A stretch of 64,000 bases of DNA from Sparassis latifolia (Eukaryota; Basidiomycota; Agaricomycetes; Polyporales; Sparassidaceae), in NCBI GenBank assembly GCA_018466975.1, contig CM031561.1, forward strand, positions 4,464,001 to 4,528,000. Direction: 5' to 3'. Shown piece by piece: positions 13,012 to 24,993 of the stretch. How positions within the stretch are numbered: the first letter of the stretch is position 1; the number at the start of each line of letters is the position of its first letter. A program made the position numbers and the translations under genes. The notes beneath the pieces were generated by a model. It was not told where the DNA came from. It did no database searches and saw nothing but the letters and a program-made list of their open reading frames with translations.

Positions 13012-14103
13012 GAGGCAGATCCGTTCCAGCCCGGTACGACGTCGGAGCGCTCGGCCTCAGCTTCTGTGGCGCCTAGAAGTTGATTAGGGCCGGCCAGTGT
13101 GGTCTCCAAAGCACCAACGATATATGGTACTTACAGCAGCATGGCATGGGTTTAGGGTCACATTCTATGTCGCCATTTTGTTGTGCTAGACTGATACATG
13201 AACTCCGTGCTATTCGCCAGTTTTATCACAGGCTGCAGGGCTTTGACACGGGCTTGATGCACAACGATGTAGTAATACTGCCGTGGACCTTGATCTTTGC
13301 AGGCACGGGACTCATTATCCAACCCCGTAGCGCAAAACGCGTCTGAGGTGCGTACAGCGCCACTATTTTTCAGAGTAACTGCATCACGCGACTACAAAAG
13401 TCTGCAGGCAATAGAAGCGTAGTTCTATGTTATTCACCCGACATCGGAGAAGATTGCTCCAGCAAAACACCCGCTGCGACTTACCGGCCGGAAGTTGCAG
13501 CCACCTTCGCAGGTACACACAAGAAAGCATGCTTCTCGTGCGGCACGCGCAGCTAGACGATCGGTTAGATTCATGCTGGCGTCATAGCCACTGGCATGAA
13601 ATGCGTCGCTCGGACATGTCATGGTGCTGCCGTCATGTACATTTCTGGTGATGTGGATTTTGTGATTGTCGTTGCTTGTGGACCCTTTTTTCTGGGGTGC
13701 TTCGCCTCTGTTCTGAATCAAGTGCCTTTCGCCGACTCTGTTCGGAGACGTCTCACAATCCCTCAGCGCATCAACAACCGCCCGCTGCTAATGACTCAGC
13801 TAACGCACTACATAAACTGGTTCGAGACCTCTATGCGTGATTGATGTTGTGCATGTACATGTACGTATGTAATGAACACATGAGATAACGACTCCGTATC
13901 GTCCTAAAGTGCCCGAACCATCTTACAATAGATTGATGCCACAGACAAGGCACGACCGCTGCTAACCGCACGACGTAGATACATCTGAAGTGATGAACAC
14001 GTAAACTAGGTTCCGCTAACAATCTATGCCGTTACCATATCACCAAAATGCAGCAAAGACACCATCCTGGTGGCCAAGCACCGTACTTCGCGGATCAACG
14101 TCA
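13012..14103. other. Spacer, no gene recognised
   Basis: This is about 1.1 kb between the hypothetical frame and the lyase gene. No frame longer than about 95 codons and no motif was recognised; the right end should be the 3' untranslated region of the lyase gene. Confidence 0.4.
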
Positions 14104-15349
14104 TCACGCCGGCGCAGTACTACCCCACAGCTGGAAGTTGCGGAAGTAAGAGTGGGTCGTATTTGGCGGAGCCCACGACGAGGTGCTGCCTGAACATGTT
14201 GCATAAGTTATGACACCAAGAATGATCAGGCAAGACATACCTCCGAAGAATGTCCTGTTAGACGAGCAAAACATTAGTATATCTGTTAATCATGCGTCAG
14301 GGGAGAGAGACACACGAGAAGAATATTCCACCGATGTTGACTGCTGAGTTGTTGCGGTATTGCAAACTGCTCTCCGAGAGTGCTTGCACGTCGTTGTGGC
14401 TATTCACAATGAGTGCCCGCAAATTTCATAAAAGATAAGGACGTACTACAGTGCCACCTGACCGTTAGTAACGTTCACTGGACTATTCATCCGTACGAGC
14501 AAGGATATGCGATTCCATCTATCAACCAAATTAGTCACAAATTCAGCAGACGAAGGCCGTCAATGGAAGTACGTACTGTCCAGCGTTAAAATTGAACGAT
14601 CCGCGATCAATACTTGTACCATATCCATCCGAATTGCATATAAAGTGGGAGTTTGTACAAGTACCATTGGGCAACAGGAAGTAAGAGTATACTGCGCAGG
14701 AAGTTTGACAACATTATGCTTGCGAATCGTCAAACGCACCTTCACCAGCACCACCCGTCCTCCACATTAGTCGTGAAGTGAAGCAGTTCGAACCATTTGC
14801 TGCAGATCCACCTGAACAACTCGAGGTGTTCGCACCGCCACGGAGCCCAGGCAGCTTCCCGCCAAGCACCCACGTGAAGTTGGTATCGAATGCAACGTCG
14901 TACGCGAGAAGCATCGACTGCCATTGCTTACCCGCTGGCGGCGACCAGTACGAGTAAAATTGGGCACCTGCGGTGCCCGGGTGCGAGAAGCTCCCATTGG
15001 GGTAGGTCACTCGCAAGACGGGGGTAGGAGTCGGAGTAGGCGTCGAGGTCGACTTCGACGTAGATTTTGCGGTCGTTTTGGCTGTCGTCTTGGCGGTAGA
15101 AGTCGCGGAGGACGTGGTAGAGGGAAATGGGTCTGGCACGAACGCGAGATCAGCTGCTCCGTCGATGTTACCCTGGACGGACCAAGTGGATGTGATGTAT
15201 GCTGAAGCAGAGGAGGGTGCGAGAGTGGCAGTTGGCATCTTGAGACTTGTGCTGCTTGAGAGAGAGTAATGGGACGCAATCGCCGTGGGGGACGAAGTTT
15301 GAGCACTTGCGAAGCGAACAAGCGCGAACAGAAGTGCTAAATGATGCAT
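14104..15349 (-). CDS. Secreted polysaccharide lyase family 14-like protein (alginate lyase-like)
   Basis: PL14 enzymes cleave uronic-acid polysaccharides by beta-elimination. A signal peptide (MHHLALLFALVRFASA) starts at the ATG at 15349. It is followed by a long Ser/Thr-rich linker with TAKTTAKTTAKSTSKSTS and TPTPTPTP runs (about residues 80-112), expected to be O-glycosylated. The catalytic-type domain starts at VLRVTYPNGSFSHPGTAGAQ and contains AYDVAFDTNFTWVLGGKLPG, CSGG and CFTSRLMWRTGGAGE. After splicing it continues with NSDGYGTSIDRGSFNF, QWNRISLLV, NDVQALSESSLQYRN and NIGGIFFS. It ends THSYFRNFQLWGSTAPA. At least five short introns are needed. Linker-plus-domain proteins of this type are common in wood- and litter-decay Agaricomycetes. 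True substrate unknown; the linker placed before the domain, with no carbohydrate-binding module, is notable. Confidence 0.85.
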
Positions 15350-15891
15350 GGTTGCCGGTCAATGCATTATTGGTAGCCAAGCAATGATTCTTATAGTGTC
15401 ACGGAATGGAATCAACCGGATGGCCATGGTCGACGCGGAACTGCGGAAGCATCGCGGCTGAGGTGGGGGAAGTGCGGGAACTTGACGGTACGTCACTGGC
15501 TCAGGTTCCAAAATCCTCAATCTCATGATCCATGTTGAAGATATTCTGCTACGTCACTTCAGGGAATATAAGGTATTTCGGATACACGAGAATGACTCAC
15601 CAGCAAGCGATGCCTAGGGCGGATGCACTTCAGGAGGTCGGGACATTCGTGTGGCATTGCCCGATATAGTTCAGCTTCGCACTAGTCAGAAATAACGAAA
15701 AATGAGTCCACTCGAGGCTCGCGAATTCTGAACGGCAGTCGTTATTGCGGACAAAGTCGTCCTCCATGGAAGGCGGGGGGGCTTCAAGTTCGTCACACAT
15801 CCGTAGACACCTGCCTAATTTGGCATACCCGCCTCTCAAACTCTATCTTCCACGAAGTCGTACCAAGCGCTTCACATGTCAGTATTTCTCA

Positions 15892-16695
15892 TTAATCTTC
15901 AGATGCATCTGTAGAGAAACCGTGCAAATCGATGTACCAAATCGTCGGTAAGTGCTGATCCTGCGGGATCGTGGGTGCTGAACAGATGCTGTCAGATGTG
16001 ATTAGATTCGCAGGTCCGGAACCAGCACGGGAGATCTTGCACAGACACGCGACAAACAAAAGGGAGAGCATCTCGACAGACGAGGTGGGCAGGCGAGGAC
16101 CAACATAGAGGCTCGATGAGCGCAGAAGATTTTCCGCGAGTGTCAAATTCGGACGGACAACGTGGGGTATCTCCGTGTCCAAACAATAAGGATACCCCGG
16201 TCTCGAATTTTGAGTTCAGAATCGAAGTCGTCTTCACAGGTGTGGCAACCGATCTGCAAGAATCACGGCATGTGTGAGCGCACCAAAGGCTAAGCACGTC
16301 AAAGACCACGCGCACAAAAAACCAGCAGCAAGAACGACCGAGGCGCCCACCTCGGGGTTTTCATGTGTGATATCGCCTATTGCTGTGGATTCCAGGTCGC
16401 ACAACGATAACTTCAGCCTCTCGAGGTACAAGTGCGGCCTCATAATCTCGGAAGTAGCATCAATCTAGCAAAGTCAGGCGCTCCGTACCCACGTAGTAGA
16501 TCTTAATCTGACTATATGCAAGAGCATTGAATATCCTGTTGAGATATACAGCAGCAGGAAGAAAGTGTTTGAGAACCGCCAGCGCCAGGATGTTTGTTGG
16601 ATGAAGGCGATGAAGATACTCGACCCAAAATTTATTCCACGGAGAAGGCTTCTGTGTATTGTGTCAAGCGTTAACGCGTCATATAAATTGAACAA
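15892..16695 (-). other. Possible degenerate membrane-protein gene
   Basis: Three minus-strand frames hold hydrophobic segments that resemble transmembrane helices: IFIAFIQQTSW and FFLLLYISTGYSMLLHIV (16474-16695), VVLAAGFLCAWSLTCLAFGAL (16234-16443) and EMLSLLFVACLCKI (15892-16182). They could be exons of a small fungal multi-span protein, but I could not join them into one frame with clean splice sites. A decayed gene or chance hydrophobic frames are equally possible. Confidence 0.22.
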
Positions 16696-17940
16696 AATGA
16701 CACCGGTCTCCTATATGCTGCACTCCGCCGCATGAGACATTTCGAACAATACTGGATGTTAGGTACTCACAGCGTTGCTTGGAATCGGCTAATGTTCGGC
16801 TTCCTGTTCTTACATAATTAATTACTGGGAAGCCACCCTACGTGGAGAGAGAGAGCACTTTGGGAGGTTACAAGTAGCTACAGCAAAGGAGCGGAGACAA
16901 AAGTTTACGCGTGCGGCGTGCCGCCGTGACGATAATCACAAGGTGGTCACAAGAGTCGCACGCTTCGAGATATCTTCGACAACGATTCTTGCTTGATATC
17001 TATCACGCTTCAATCCACTATGTGCACTTTAAACCACGTTCTTGTGATTCTGGAGGCTGAAGCGTGCCGACACCCTTGCGCCATTCCTCATGTCGGGACA
17101 TCCGACTGTGTCGCCGATCGTAACCGTAATTTTGCCGCGACGCCTCCGTTCAAGGTTGCCAGCATTAGTCCTTCTGCGCCTCAGGATATCCAACATAGCG
17201 GCGACTGCGTCGAGGATATGGCATTGTCATGAGCACGGGTTCCTGCCATGCGCCGAAGCGATCTCAAGGGCACGCAGAAAACCTGACACGAATGAGCCGC
17301 TATGAAATTTGCCATGCCTATTTTGTCACATGGTTAGCAGGAGACCGGATTCTTCCACCTAACAAGTACTAATCTGTATTCCGTGGGTCGCGCCCCTGCA
17401 CCGGGCGAGAAAAATGAGCCAACGTCGTTGACTAGTCGACGACAGTTACACGGATACAAGCTAAGTGCATGTATAGACTGAAAACTACCGTGACTACTTA
17501 TGCAGGTAGCAACTTGAATGATTAGACTCCGCGCCAGCAAGCGGCCATGCCCTTTTGGGGCGTGTAAACGCCCTCTCGAGTGGAGATGACGACTGTAAGC
17601 TCATCACAGCGTGGCCAGATACGTTATTTTCACGGAATCGACATACCAGGTTATGCGGATGTATGGAATGTCACTCCTGGCTTCGATATCTGCCTCTTTG
17701 GATATCTGGACAGTTCTGGACAGTGAGTGCTATGACTCGCCAGATATCTTCCAGTTGTAGCGGCACGCAGGGGCATATAAGCTCTGAGGCTGTTCGGCAA
17801 TGCAGTCCGACCAACTTGCATCGCAAATTTTTCCTGAAGACGCACCGATCTTGCCAATTACTCAGTGAGTATAATCAACCAATATCCAAATTGGCTCATG
17901 ACCGTCGTTTGTGCCCGAACACTTTACTTTCCTCAGCATT
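16696..17940. other. Spacer, no gene recognised
   Basis: About 1.2 kb with only short frames and no recognised motif, repeat or inverted ends. Confidence 0.35.
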
Positions 17941-18156
17941 ATGTCAAGGCCTTGTGCTTGGGAGGGCGGGTGCCAGACCCTAATCAATGTAATAAGCACT
18001 GCGGAGATTGAACAACACCTAGAGGCTCATCACTCAAATGACCCAAGTGGGTATATTTGTAAATGGGTAGAGGGAACGGAGAAATGCTACAGGACATGGC
18101 CGAGTCAAAAAGCCCTTGCTGGGCACATAGCCCGCACCCATCTTCGGCTCCGGTAG
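17941..18156 (+). CDS. Very small C2H2-type zinc-finger protein
   Basis: From the ATG at 17941 a 71-residue protein opens with MSRPCAWEGGC. A first, loose finger is followed by HLEAHH, and a second has CKWVEGTEKC, then WPSQKALAGHIARTH, giving C-x7-C-x14-H-x4-H spacing. Short C2H2-like proteins of this shape (CxW...C, then LARHI...H) are scattered in Agaricomycete genomes, often near mobile DNA. They are presumed DNA- or RNA-binding with unknown roles. An in-frame GTG lies 30 nt upstream, but the ATG is the natural start. A GTAGAA donor-like site overlaps the stop, so an additional downstream exon is possible. Confidence 0.5.
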   Translation: MSRPCAWEGGCQTLINVISTAEIEQHLEAHHSNDPSGYICKWVEGTEKCYRTWPSQKALAGHIARTHLRLR

Positions 18157-19162
18157 AATCACGCACTAGGTAATGTCTGTGCCGCCGATGATCTTCAGCT
18201 GTCATTGATTATACATCCTCATGATTCTGCAGCGCATACTATCCTCCGACTAGAGTCACCATTGTACTATGCACACCCTATCCGCTATGTTTTTAATACT
18301 ATCCCCAATACTCCGTCTTTTTTTAAAAATTAATTTCCTGCCAAAATTATTGGCAACTCATCTGTTCGTGACTTCGTGTCTACAGTACTGTGCAGATGTA
18401 CCAGCATGATACCACTCTCCTATGAAACGTACGAAAGTCATCAGCGAACTCGCATGAGTATGGTTCGGTCTGGTGGGAGGCTATAGTTGGTAGGGTTAGT
18501 GTAGCACCACACTGGATACATTCTGATTCGCTGCCACACAATATAAATAAGACTGCTGTACATTCCGTCATGCCTGTTCGAACTCGAAGCGGTGAGTCAC
18601 TCCTGGAAGACCTGGCGGTCAACTTCTCGACAAGTACTATTCACTCAGAAAACAGGCATTGGACCCTTCCTAAAGCTGTGTGTCGCGTCGATCCTCCTCA
18701 GTCGCCTACTACTCATAGTGGCAAAAGCTTGTCATCAGGAAGCCAATCCACTCTTCCTTCCAAGTTCCAATCACTGGTTCTGCGCAGCCGATCTTATATG
18801 CCCGTATCTGGATGGGGCCTTCCTAATGCGGACCTGTTGGTTAGACTGACAGATCGCCGAAAACAGTTCCGTGCCATCTCTCGCTGCACGACGCGCGACT
18901 GAGGCTGTCGGTTGTGTCGCTATAGGCATCTGTGCTGCGACGGTACGCCTACAAGGTATTTTATACTATGTGGAGACATTGAAGTTGAGCTGCAGACTTC
19001 ACAATTGGAGGCTGCTGTCGGCATCGCAACCTTTGTTTTTGTTGTGAACGTTCAGCACACTTCGAATTCTATCTCGGCTGTCAGGACAGAAGGTACATAT
19101 TTATACTTAAGTTTCATCACAAATGAGTCAACCCACTTCAGTATTGTCCCATAGCAGCCAGC
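18157..19162. other. Spacer and nuclease promoter region
   Basis: No gene was recognised here. A plus-strand frame of about 110 codons at 18570-18902 has no motif. An AT-rich TATTTATACTTAAG stretch at about 19099-19112 lies some 50 bp before the nuclease ATG and may be its TATA region. Confidence 0.35.
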
Positions 19163-20478
19163 ATGCGTATACTCGCTTTCAGTGTCGGTGTCGGCCTTAC
19201 CAGCCTACCCGCTGTCCATGCTTGGGGAGCCGCCGGTCACGAAATCGTTGCGACCATAGCCCAGATATATCTTCATCCGTCCGTCCTTCCGGTTGTTTGT
19301 GACATTCTCTATCCCCCAGAGCCCGATGCCGTGCCGGCTACCTCAGCACCCTCTTGTAACTTGGCTTCAATCGCGTCTTGGGCGGACCGTGTGCGCAGGA
19401 CGCCGGAGTATTCTCGTACCGGAACGCTACACTACATCGGCGCTCACGATGACGCACCAGGAGCGACCTGCGCGTTCCCGGGCCCGAAGGGCTGGATCGG
19501 GAGGCAGGATCATAATGTCCTCGGCGCCATGCGCAATGCTTCAACAATTCTGCAGCAGTTCGTCGGTGATGGCAGTTATGGCAGAGCAGACGGAGAGGAG
19601 GCACTGAAGTTCCTCGTGCACTGGGTCGGAGACATGCACATGCCCCTGCACCTGACAGGCAAGGAGCGAGGTGGAAATGGCGCGAAGGTCCTGTTCGATG
19701 GTCGGCTTACGAGTGAGTATTCGCATTTGCGCCAATGATCTTTCTCTGATTTGGGCCAGATTTGCACTCCGTCTGGGACACGCTTCTCATCGCGTCGGCT
19801 CTGCGTACAATCCCGCAGAACTACACGCGTCCGTTGCGGGGTTACGGCGCATCCACTGTCGAGCGCAACCTCCGCGGTGCGATCTATGACCCTTACGTGC
19901 GCCGTATTATGCACGAAGGCTTCGGCGTCGGTGCTCCGACTCTCCACGATGGCCGCTTTGGTGCCTACACCGAATGGTTGACATGTCCAGCTGTGCAGGA
20001 CCCATCCCCAGAGTCTTTCTTAGAGAAGGCGCAGGCGTTTTTCGGCCTGGGAGGCAGACGGCCGAAGAGACCGGACGAGGAGCGCTGGGATGATGGTGTT
20101 TTGTGCCCGTATGCCTGGGCGGTGCCGATTCACCAGCTGAATTGTGAGATTCCTATCTGGCCGAAGGAGCTTGAGACAGTTGCGCAACGCGTGTCTCCCA
20201 AAGGTGCCGTCACCGGTGCCGTCGGTCGGCGGGATGACGGATACGACCACATAGACTTGAGTACGCACCCCGACTTCGATTCGATTGCGTGGGGAGGGAA
20301 GCCACGCCCGCACCCTGGAATGATTGAGCTCGACACTCCCGAGTATGCTGGCCAAGTGCGAGAGCGCTGGGTCGTTGAGCGTTTGCTCGCGATGGCGGGC
20401 ATCCGTCTCGCAGCCATCCTCAACGGGCTTTTCGCGGGGGAGGCGAACGCGACGCCGTTGATGGAATTATATCTGTGA
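19163..20478 (+). CDS. Secreted S1/P1-type nuclease
   Basis: This zinc nuclease degrades single-stranded DNA/RNA and can remove 3' phosphates outside the cell or in the secretory pathway. Two exons (19163-19712 and 19760-20478, 47-nt intron) give 422 residues. The signal peptide is about 20 residues (MRILAFSVGVGLTSLPAVHA). The mature protein then begins WGAAGHE, giving the N-terminal Trp and first His that bind the tri-zinc cluster. The remaining ligands are visible: Asp in SWADRVRR, His in LHYIGAHDD, His and Asp in FLVHWVGDMHMPLH, and the His after the splice in LHSVWD. It is longer than the Aspergillus P1 and Penicillium enzymes because of an insertion rich in Arg/Pro (GLGGRRPKRPDEE). It ends LLAMAGIRLAAILNGLF, the usual final helix. 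Intact. Confidence 0.93.
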
Positions 20479-20661
20479 AATGCGCATGCGCCTGTGTGCA
20501 TTATGGTCGAGGGAAATGAGTTGGATCATATTGGAGATGTATGATTACTAACTACGTTGTAACGACTACCTCGGAAAGAATCAATAACTTAGTGTAGCGG
20601 CTGTGCATCGTTAATGTTGCTGATCTAAAGGACTGCTGAAAGAAGCTCGAAATCCGCATGG

Positions 20662-23530
20662 TCAGTCTTGATGTTCTACTACTTGCCGCGCGCGTTCCAC
20701 GTAGAGCTCGAAGCGTTCCTCGAAACTCTTACAGATCCGCCTGGCGACACCTTGGGATGAAGGGACAGCATCCGCCGCGACGGAGATGCAAATGCCGCCA
20801 GCATAGGAGATGATGCCAATGCCCAACGTTCCTTGAATAGCAGAGTGCAGTACGTGGGTATAAGGATGTACGTAAACAGAGTAAGGCGGCGGCGCACCTT
20901 TACCCGCCTGGGGCGGAAGCGCCGTCCACCTGATCATCTCGATGCCTTCCATCGAGACGCGATTCTTCGCTGGACCGGGGACGCTGCAGATTTCGCGTGG
21001 TCAGCACGTAACCTCCAATAGAGCGGTGGTGTTTGCGTACTTCGTCAGCACTGCAGCGTCTGCGCTCGAACGTCAGTGCCGCGTTCACGCAGGGAAAGAC
21101 GTAAGACGCGACCAACATGTATCCAGAAACATACTAGTGACAGGAATCGTCACAAGCCGTCTCCACACCCGCCGCAGACCCTTGACCGACTTCGACTGAA
21201 GGAAGATACGCACGGGAAAGGGCACTTGGCCGGTAAGTTGGAGGACATGATACCAGAATTTGGGCGCAGAACTGTGCTTGAGCAGAGCGAGCTCGTTGTG
21301 GCACTCGTGTATGTGAGCGTGGAGCTCCCTCGTGGATATGTCAGAAGACAGCGTGCGCAATGGATATAGGTATGTGATTGAAGCTGTGGCTAGGTTGCGC
21401 ATGGACCAGTCCCCCGGTTCCCGAACGCTGACGGGTCTAGCGGAGGAAAAAAAAGGCCGGATTAGTCGCGCACAACCACTCGTCGGAGAGACCGTACGCA
21501 CATGATGATGCCAACTGGTGACGGGAGAATTTTCTTCAGCTGTCGTTTCACCCATCCCCACCGCCCTGACTGGACGGGCTTTGCAGCGATCTCCTTGCCG
21601 AGGACATCGGCCATGACGGAACACAAGACATCATTCAGCGTGACGTGTTTTGATTTGCCGCGCTCCCTTTCGGAGACAGCACTACCAGGTCGTGGACCCG
21701 AAAATGCTTGTTGGCATAACTTCACGTCGTCGATGCTGAACACACGGGACGTCGAGTATTCTCGGAAGGGGGTACGACGGCGAGGTTGATCTCCAGTGAT
21801 CATGTCGACACGCCAGCAGGTGAGGAGGAAGAGGATGGCTTGGTGCACGGTTTGGTAGGTGCTCCAAAATAGCGAGACTGCCATAGATACGGCAAAGCTG
21901 AGCCAGAAAAGGGCAGCTAGGAAGATCGTGAGAAGGGGAGCAGCGTCCACGTTGCTGGTGAACTGGTCGAGGCAACGCAAGGCAGGATGTAGCTTGGAAG
22001 GACGCAGGTGCCCGCGACGCGCTGCATGCAGCTGGTTTGCGCCGTTTGTCATCAGTTCTACCAATTCATCGTGGTAGGAGCTCATGTAGAGCTCGCTGAT
22101 GACAAAACCTGCCGCATGATACTACTGTCAAGGAGCCATCTCGAGACGCTTTTAAAAATGAGATTACCTTGACCATCTGCGAGAGTATGGTGACTGGACA
22201 AATAGAATGAACTCTTATCTCATGCCCAAGTGGTGGTACACACCCTCTTATAATCATGGCAGATTCAGCTCCGTCTTCGTCATGGTAATTTTCGACCAAG
22301 ATCATATCCCATAAAGGTCGTTTGAGATCCCAACCACGGGCGAGGAATTCCCCCATCTGAATAACATATCAGATACGTGTACACATGGAAAATAAAGGTA
22401 ATTTTGAGATTAGTGACAAAAGGGATAACAGTTGCAGTCTTCGACAGCAGTACTACTCTGGATTATACGCTGACTCGTCCGTTCAGCGCTTCCGTACCTT
22501 TGCACGATGAGGGATTGGTGCTTTCGACTGCAAGAATGGGAGAGAAAGAATCATGCTAGATGCCCATCAATACGAATAAGCTATTCGAGCATCGCGAGTC
22601 CTGCAGACGCAACACGCATTGGACAATTGAGAGAACACGTACAAGATCCTCTAGCTCCCGTTTCCCGGCAGGCTCAGATAGCGTCACGACCTCGACATGA
22701 TTGCGCATATCGAAGTCAGGGTCATCCTCGAAACGTGCACCATGCAGCCTGCGGCCGAGAGATGTAAGTCTTTGTCTATACCTTGGAAATTTCTTCGCTT
22801 GAATATTCGATGCCTACTCCAACGACGAAATGTAATGTCGTACGACATCTGCGATACCAGACGTGTACCAGCTCACATGTTCGGCCATCTCAAATGTAAG
22901 CTTTCCGCGATAGGTGAACGTACCGGCACAAACCTTCGGATAATGCAGCGCAAGTGTCAGTGCACGGGGAGGGTGTTTTGAGTAGTTGGAATGTGCGCAT
23001 TACGACATAATGCATACCGGGTTGAATTCAGTAGCATCGGTCAAAAGTATCCACATGTTGTCTACCCCGCCAATTGTCTGGCTGCGCTCAGCAAGTTCTT
23101 GTTTCAGCCAGAGCCATATGGATACCAGCTTGGTGCCAGCAGATTCTGTTTCTTCCTGAACACATGTGTCCTCCAGCTTTACAGTCATTGGACGTGATGC
23201 TGACCCAGAAAAAAAGATGGGATAAAGTGTAGTAAAGTCACGGTTACAAGCGTCTGAAGGAAACAAGGTTTGCGTCCAAGTAAGGAAGGCCTCGTGGAAT
23301 CGGGGCAGTGCCGCAGACGTGCCGTATCCTCTCGCCGCATAGCCTCCTTCATCGGGGAATTTGCATCTTTCTGGTACGGGTCTTATCGGCAATTGTAAGT
23401 CATTACAAGGTGTAAAATATATGGAAGGTGTAGAAGGCTTGTAGCCCTGAGTATAACCGCAGATAAGACTATGCAGCTTCTGCCAAGAACAATAAGAATT
23501 GTGAACATCCGGAATTCTCGTGCAACTCAA
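20662..23530 (-). CDS. WSD1-like wax ester synthase / diacylglycerol O-acyltransferase
   Basis: The family transfers an acyl group from acyl-CoA to a long-chain alcohol or diacylglycerol. After splicing, the active-site motif HHTLADGQG is restored: 'IIRG' plus a short exon at about 22169-22193 plus GFVISELY near 22080-22110. Upstream are GGVDNMWILLTDATEFNP, LTFEMAEHVSWYTSGIADVV and GARFEDDPDFDMRNHVEVV, then RGWDLKRPLWDMILVENYHDED. Two hydrophobic stretches (LLTIFLAALFWLSFAVSMAVSLF and VHQAILFLLTCW, near 21810-21960) suggest a membrane anchor. Further on are VTLNDVLCSVMADVL and, at the C terminus, ISYAGGICISVAADAVPSSQGVARRIC, matching the DUF1298 half. The N terminus is uncertain: the ATG at 23530 is the longest choice and precedes a low-similarity 120-residue region. 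Numerous short introns. Substrate unknown. Confidence 0.8.
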
Positions 23531-23654
23531 GCAGGATGATAGCTCTTATGTTTCTGGTAAGACCTTACATTTCACCGTTAGATGCAACAGCACCCATTCT
23601 ATGCACGAAATCTCGGCTATACTGCTAGCCCCAGTGCTCACCACGGACATGAGA

Positions 23655-23946
23655 TACTGTGCCATTACGACCAATCCGGCCGGGGGTGTGACAACGGACA
23701 GCCTTGTAACGATCCGGCCACCCGGCCGGAACAGTCGTGACAGCGGACGGTGGACACATTGCGGCCAGCCGGCCAAGCCAGCCGCTGGGGAGGGAAAACT
23801 GACGGGGTGACCGGCCAGCCGGCCAAGTCACGGTCTGGGTACCCAATCCGGCCACTACACCGGTGACATAGGACATGCCTAGGATTCCGGCCAGGCCAAC
23901 CCCGTTCGGACGCGTGACTGGCCGGATTGGTCGTAATAGCACAGTA
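23655..23946. mobile_element. 292-bp TA-flanked MITE with 27-bp inverted repeats
   Basis: Left end 23655-23681 and right end 23920-23946 are inverted copies of TA-CTGTGCCATTACGACC... with one mismatch. Both ends carry the outermost TA dinucleotide expected of a Tc1/mariner-type duplication. The interior is unusually GC-rich and full of CCGGCC words (for example 23708-23725 and 23761-23828). There is no coding capacity. It sits just upstream of the predicted WSD1-like gene start, so it may affect that promoter. Confidence 0.78.
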
Positions 23947-24993
23947 CCTAGTCAACAAATATATTGGACCAAACCAAAGCCAACTCCCAAATATACGTGC
24001 CTACGTGGCATGGAATCACCCCAATCCAGACAAACATGCAATGAGGGCGGCCAGACTACCAATGACCATCAAATATTGGTGCATGCACCCTTGGTATCCT
24101 GGAACCACAGCTGCCCATGACGTATCGCAACTGAAATTCACAGAAGATCTGTGTAGGATAAGGTGTGAGTGTGAATATAATGGTCAAATGGTGTGGACAC
24201 CATCCATCCCCTGCACACAACAACGTGGGCAGTACCCACGGAGCTTCTCAGCTCGAGGATCAGGAATATAGGCACACAAATATCTCCCCATACAATGACA
24301 CAGACGAACATGTCTGCGGAGCACGATACAGCTCGGGAGTCACGTCACTTCATGCGAGAGGTGGTGGGTAGAGCAGAAGAGAGACAATACAAAGAAAGAT
24401 GCATGCACCGAAAGTTCAACATGCCCACTTTAGGGCCAGCTGTAGGAACTCGTACGATAGCTAGGGCAAAGGGGAAGGCACGGCGCGTCGTGTTATCGGT
24501 TATCTCTTGTCCAGAGGAGTCAAGCTGAGGAGAGTCTGACATGATGTTGCAAGCCGAACATCAGGCTTGGCTGCGGTCGGGAAGGTGTTACAAGATGTAT
24601 AGGATACAGAGTAGCTCCGGAGATCAAAACGGAACAGCGATGGCCGGTGCACATGCTCTGTACCAGGGCGACGAAGACCCACAAGCTGTGTATCAGCACG
24701 ACACGTCGATTGTAAGCTCTTACACGTGGTTACAAACTCGCGTCACACTTGGTCACACTTGTCAGCACTGCAAGCTCAAACAAGATTCAGGCGAATTCCC
24801 CGATGTTTGCGCTGACCACTAACCCTCTCGAATCTTTTAGTTGACTTTGTTCGCTGTCTTTGCTGAGGATTGTCAATTTTGGAGTTGTGAGTTCCAGGCA
24901 TGAGGATTGATATTGGAGGTCGCTAAACTTCACCGCTCATCTGAGTGTATTGGTTGGTGCCCCCGACTCTTACTCGACATATATGCAAGTAAT

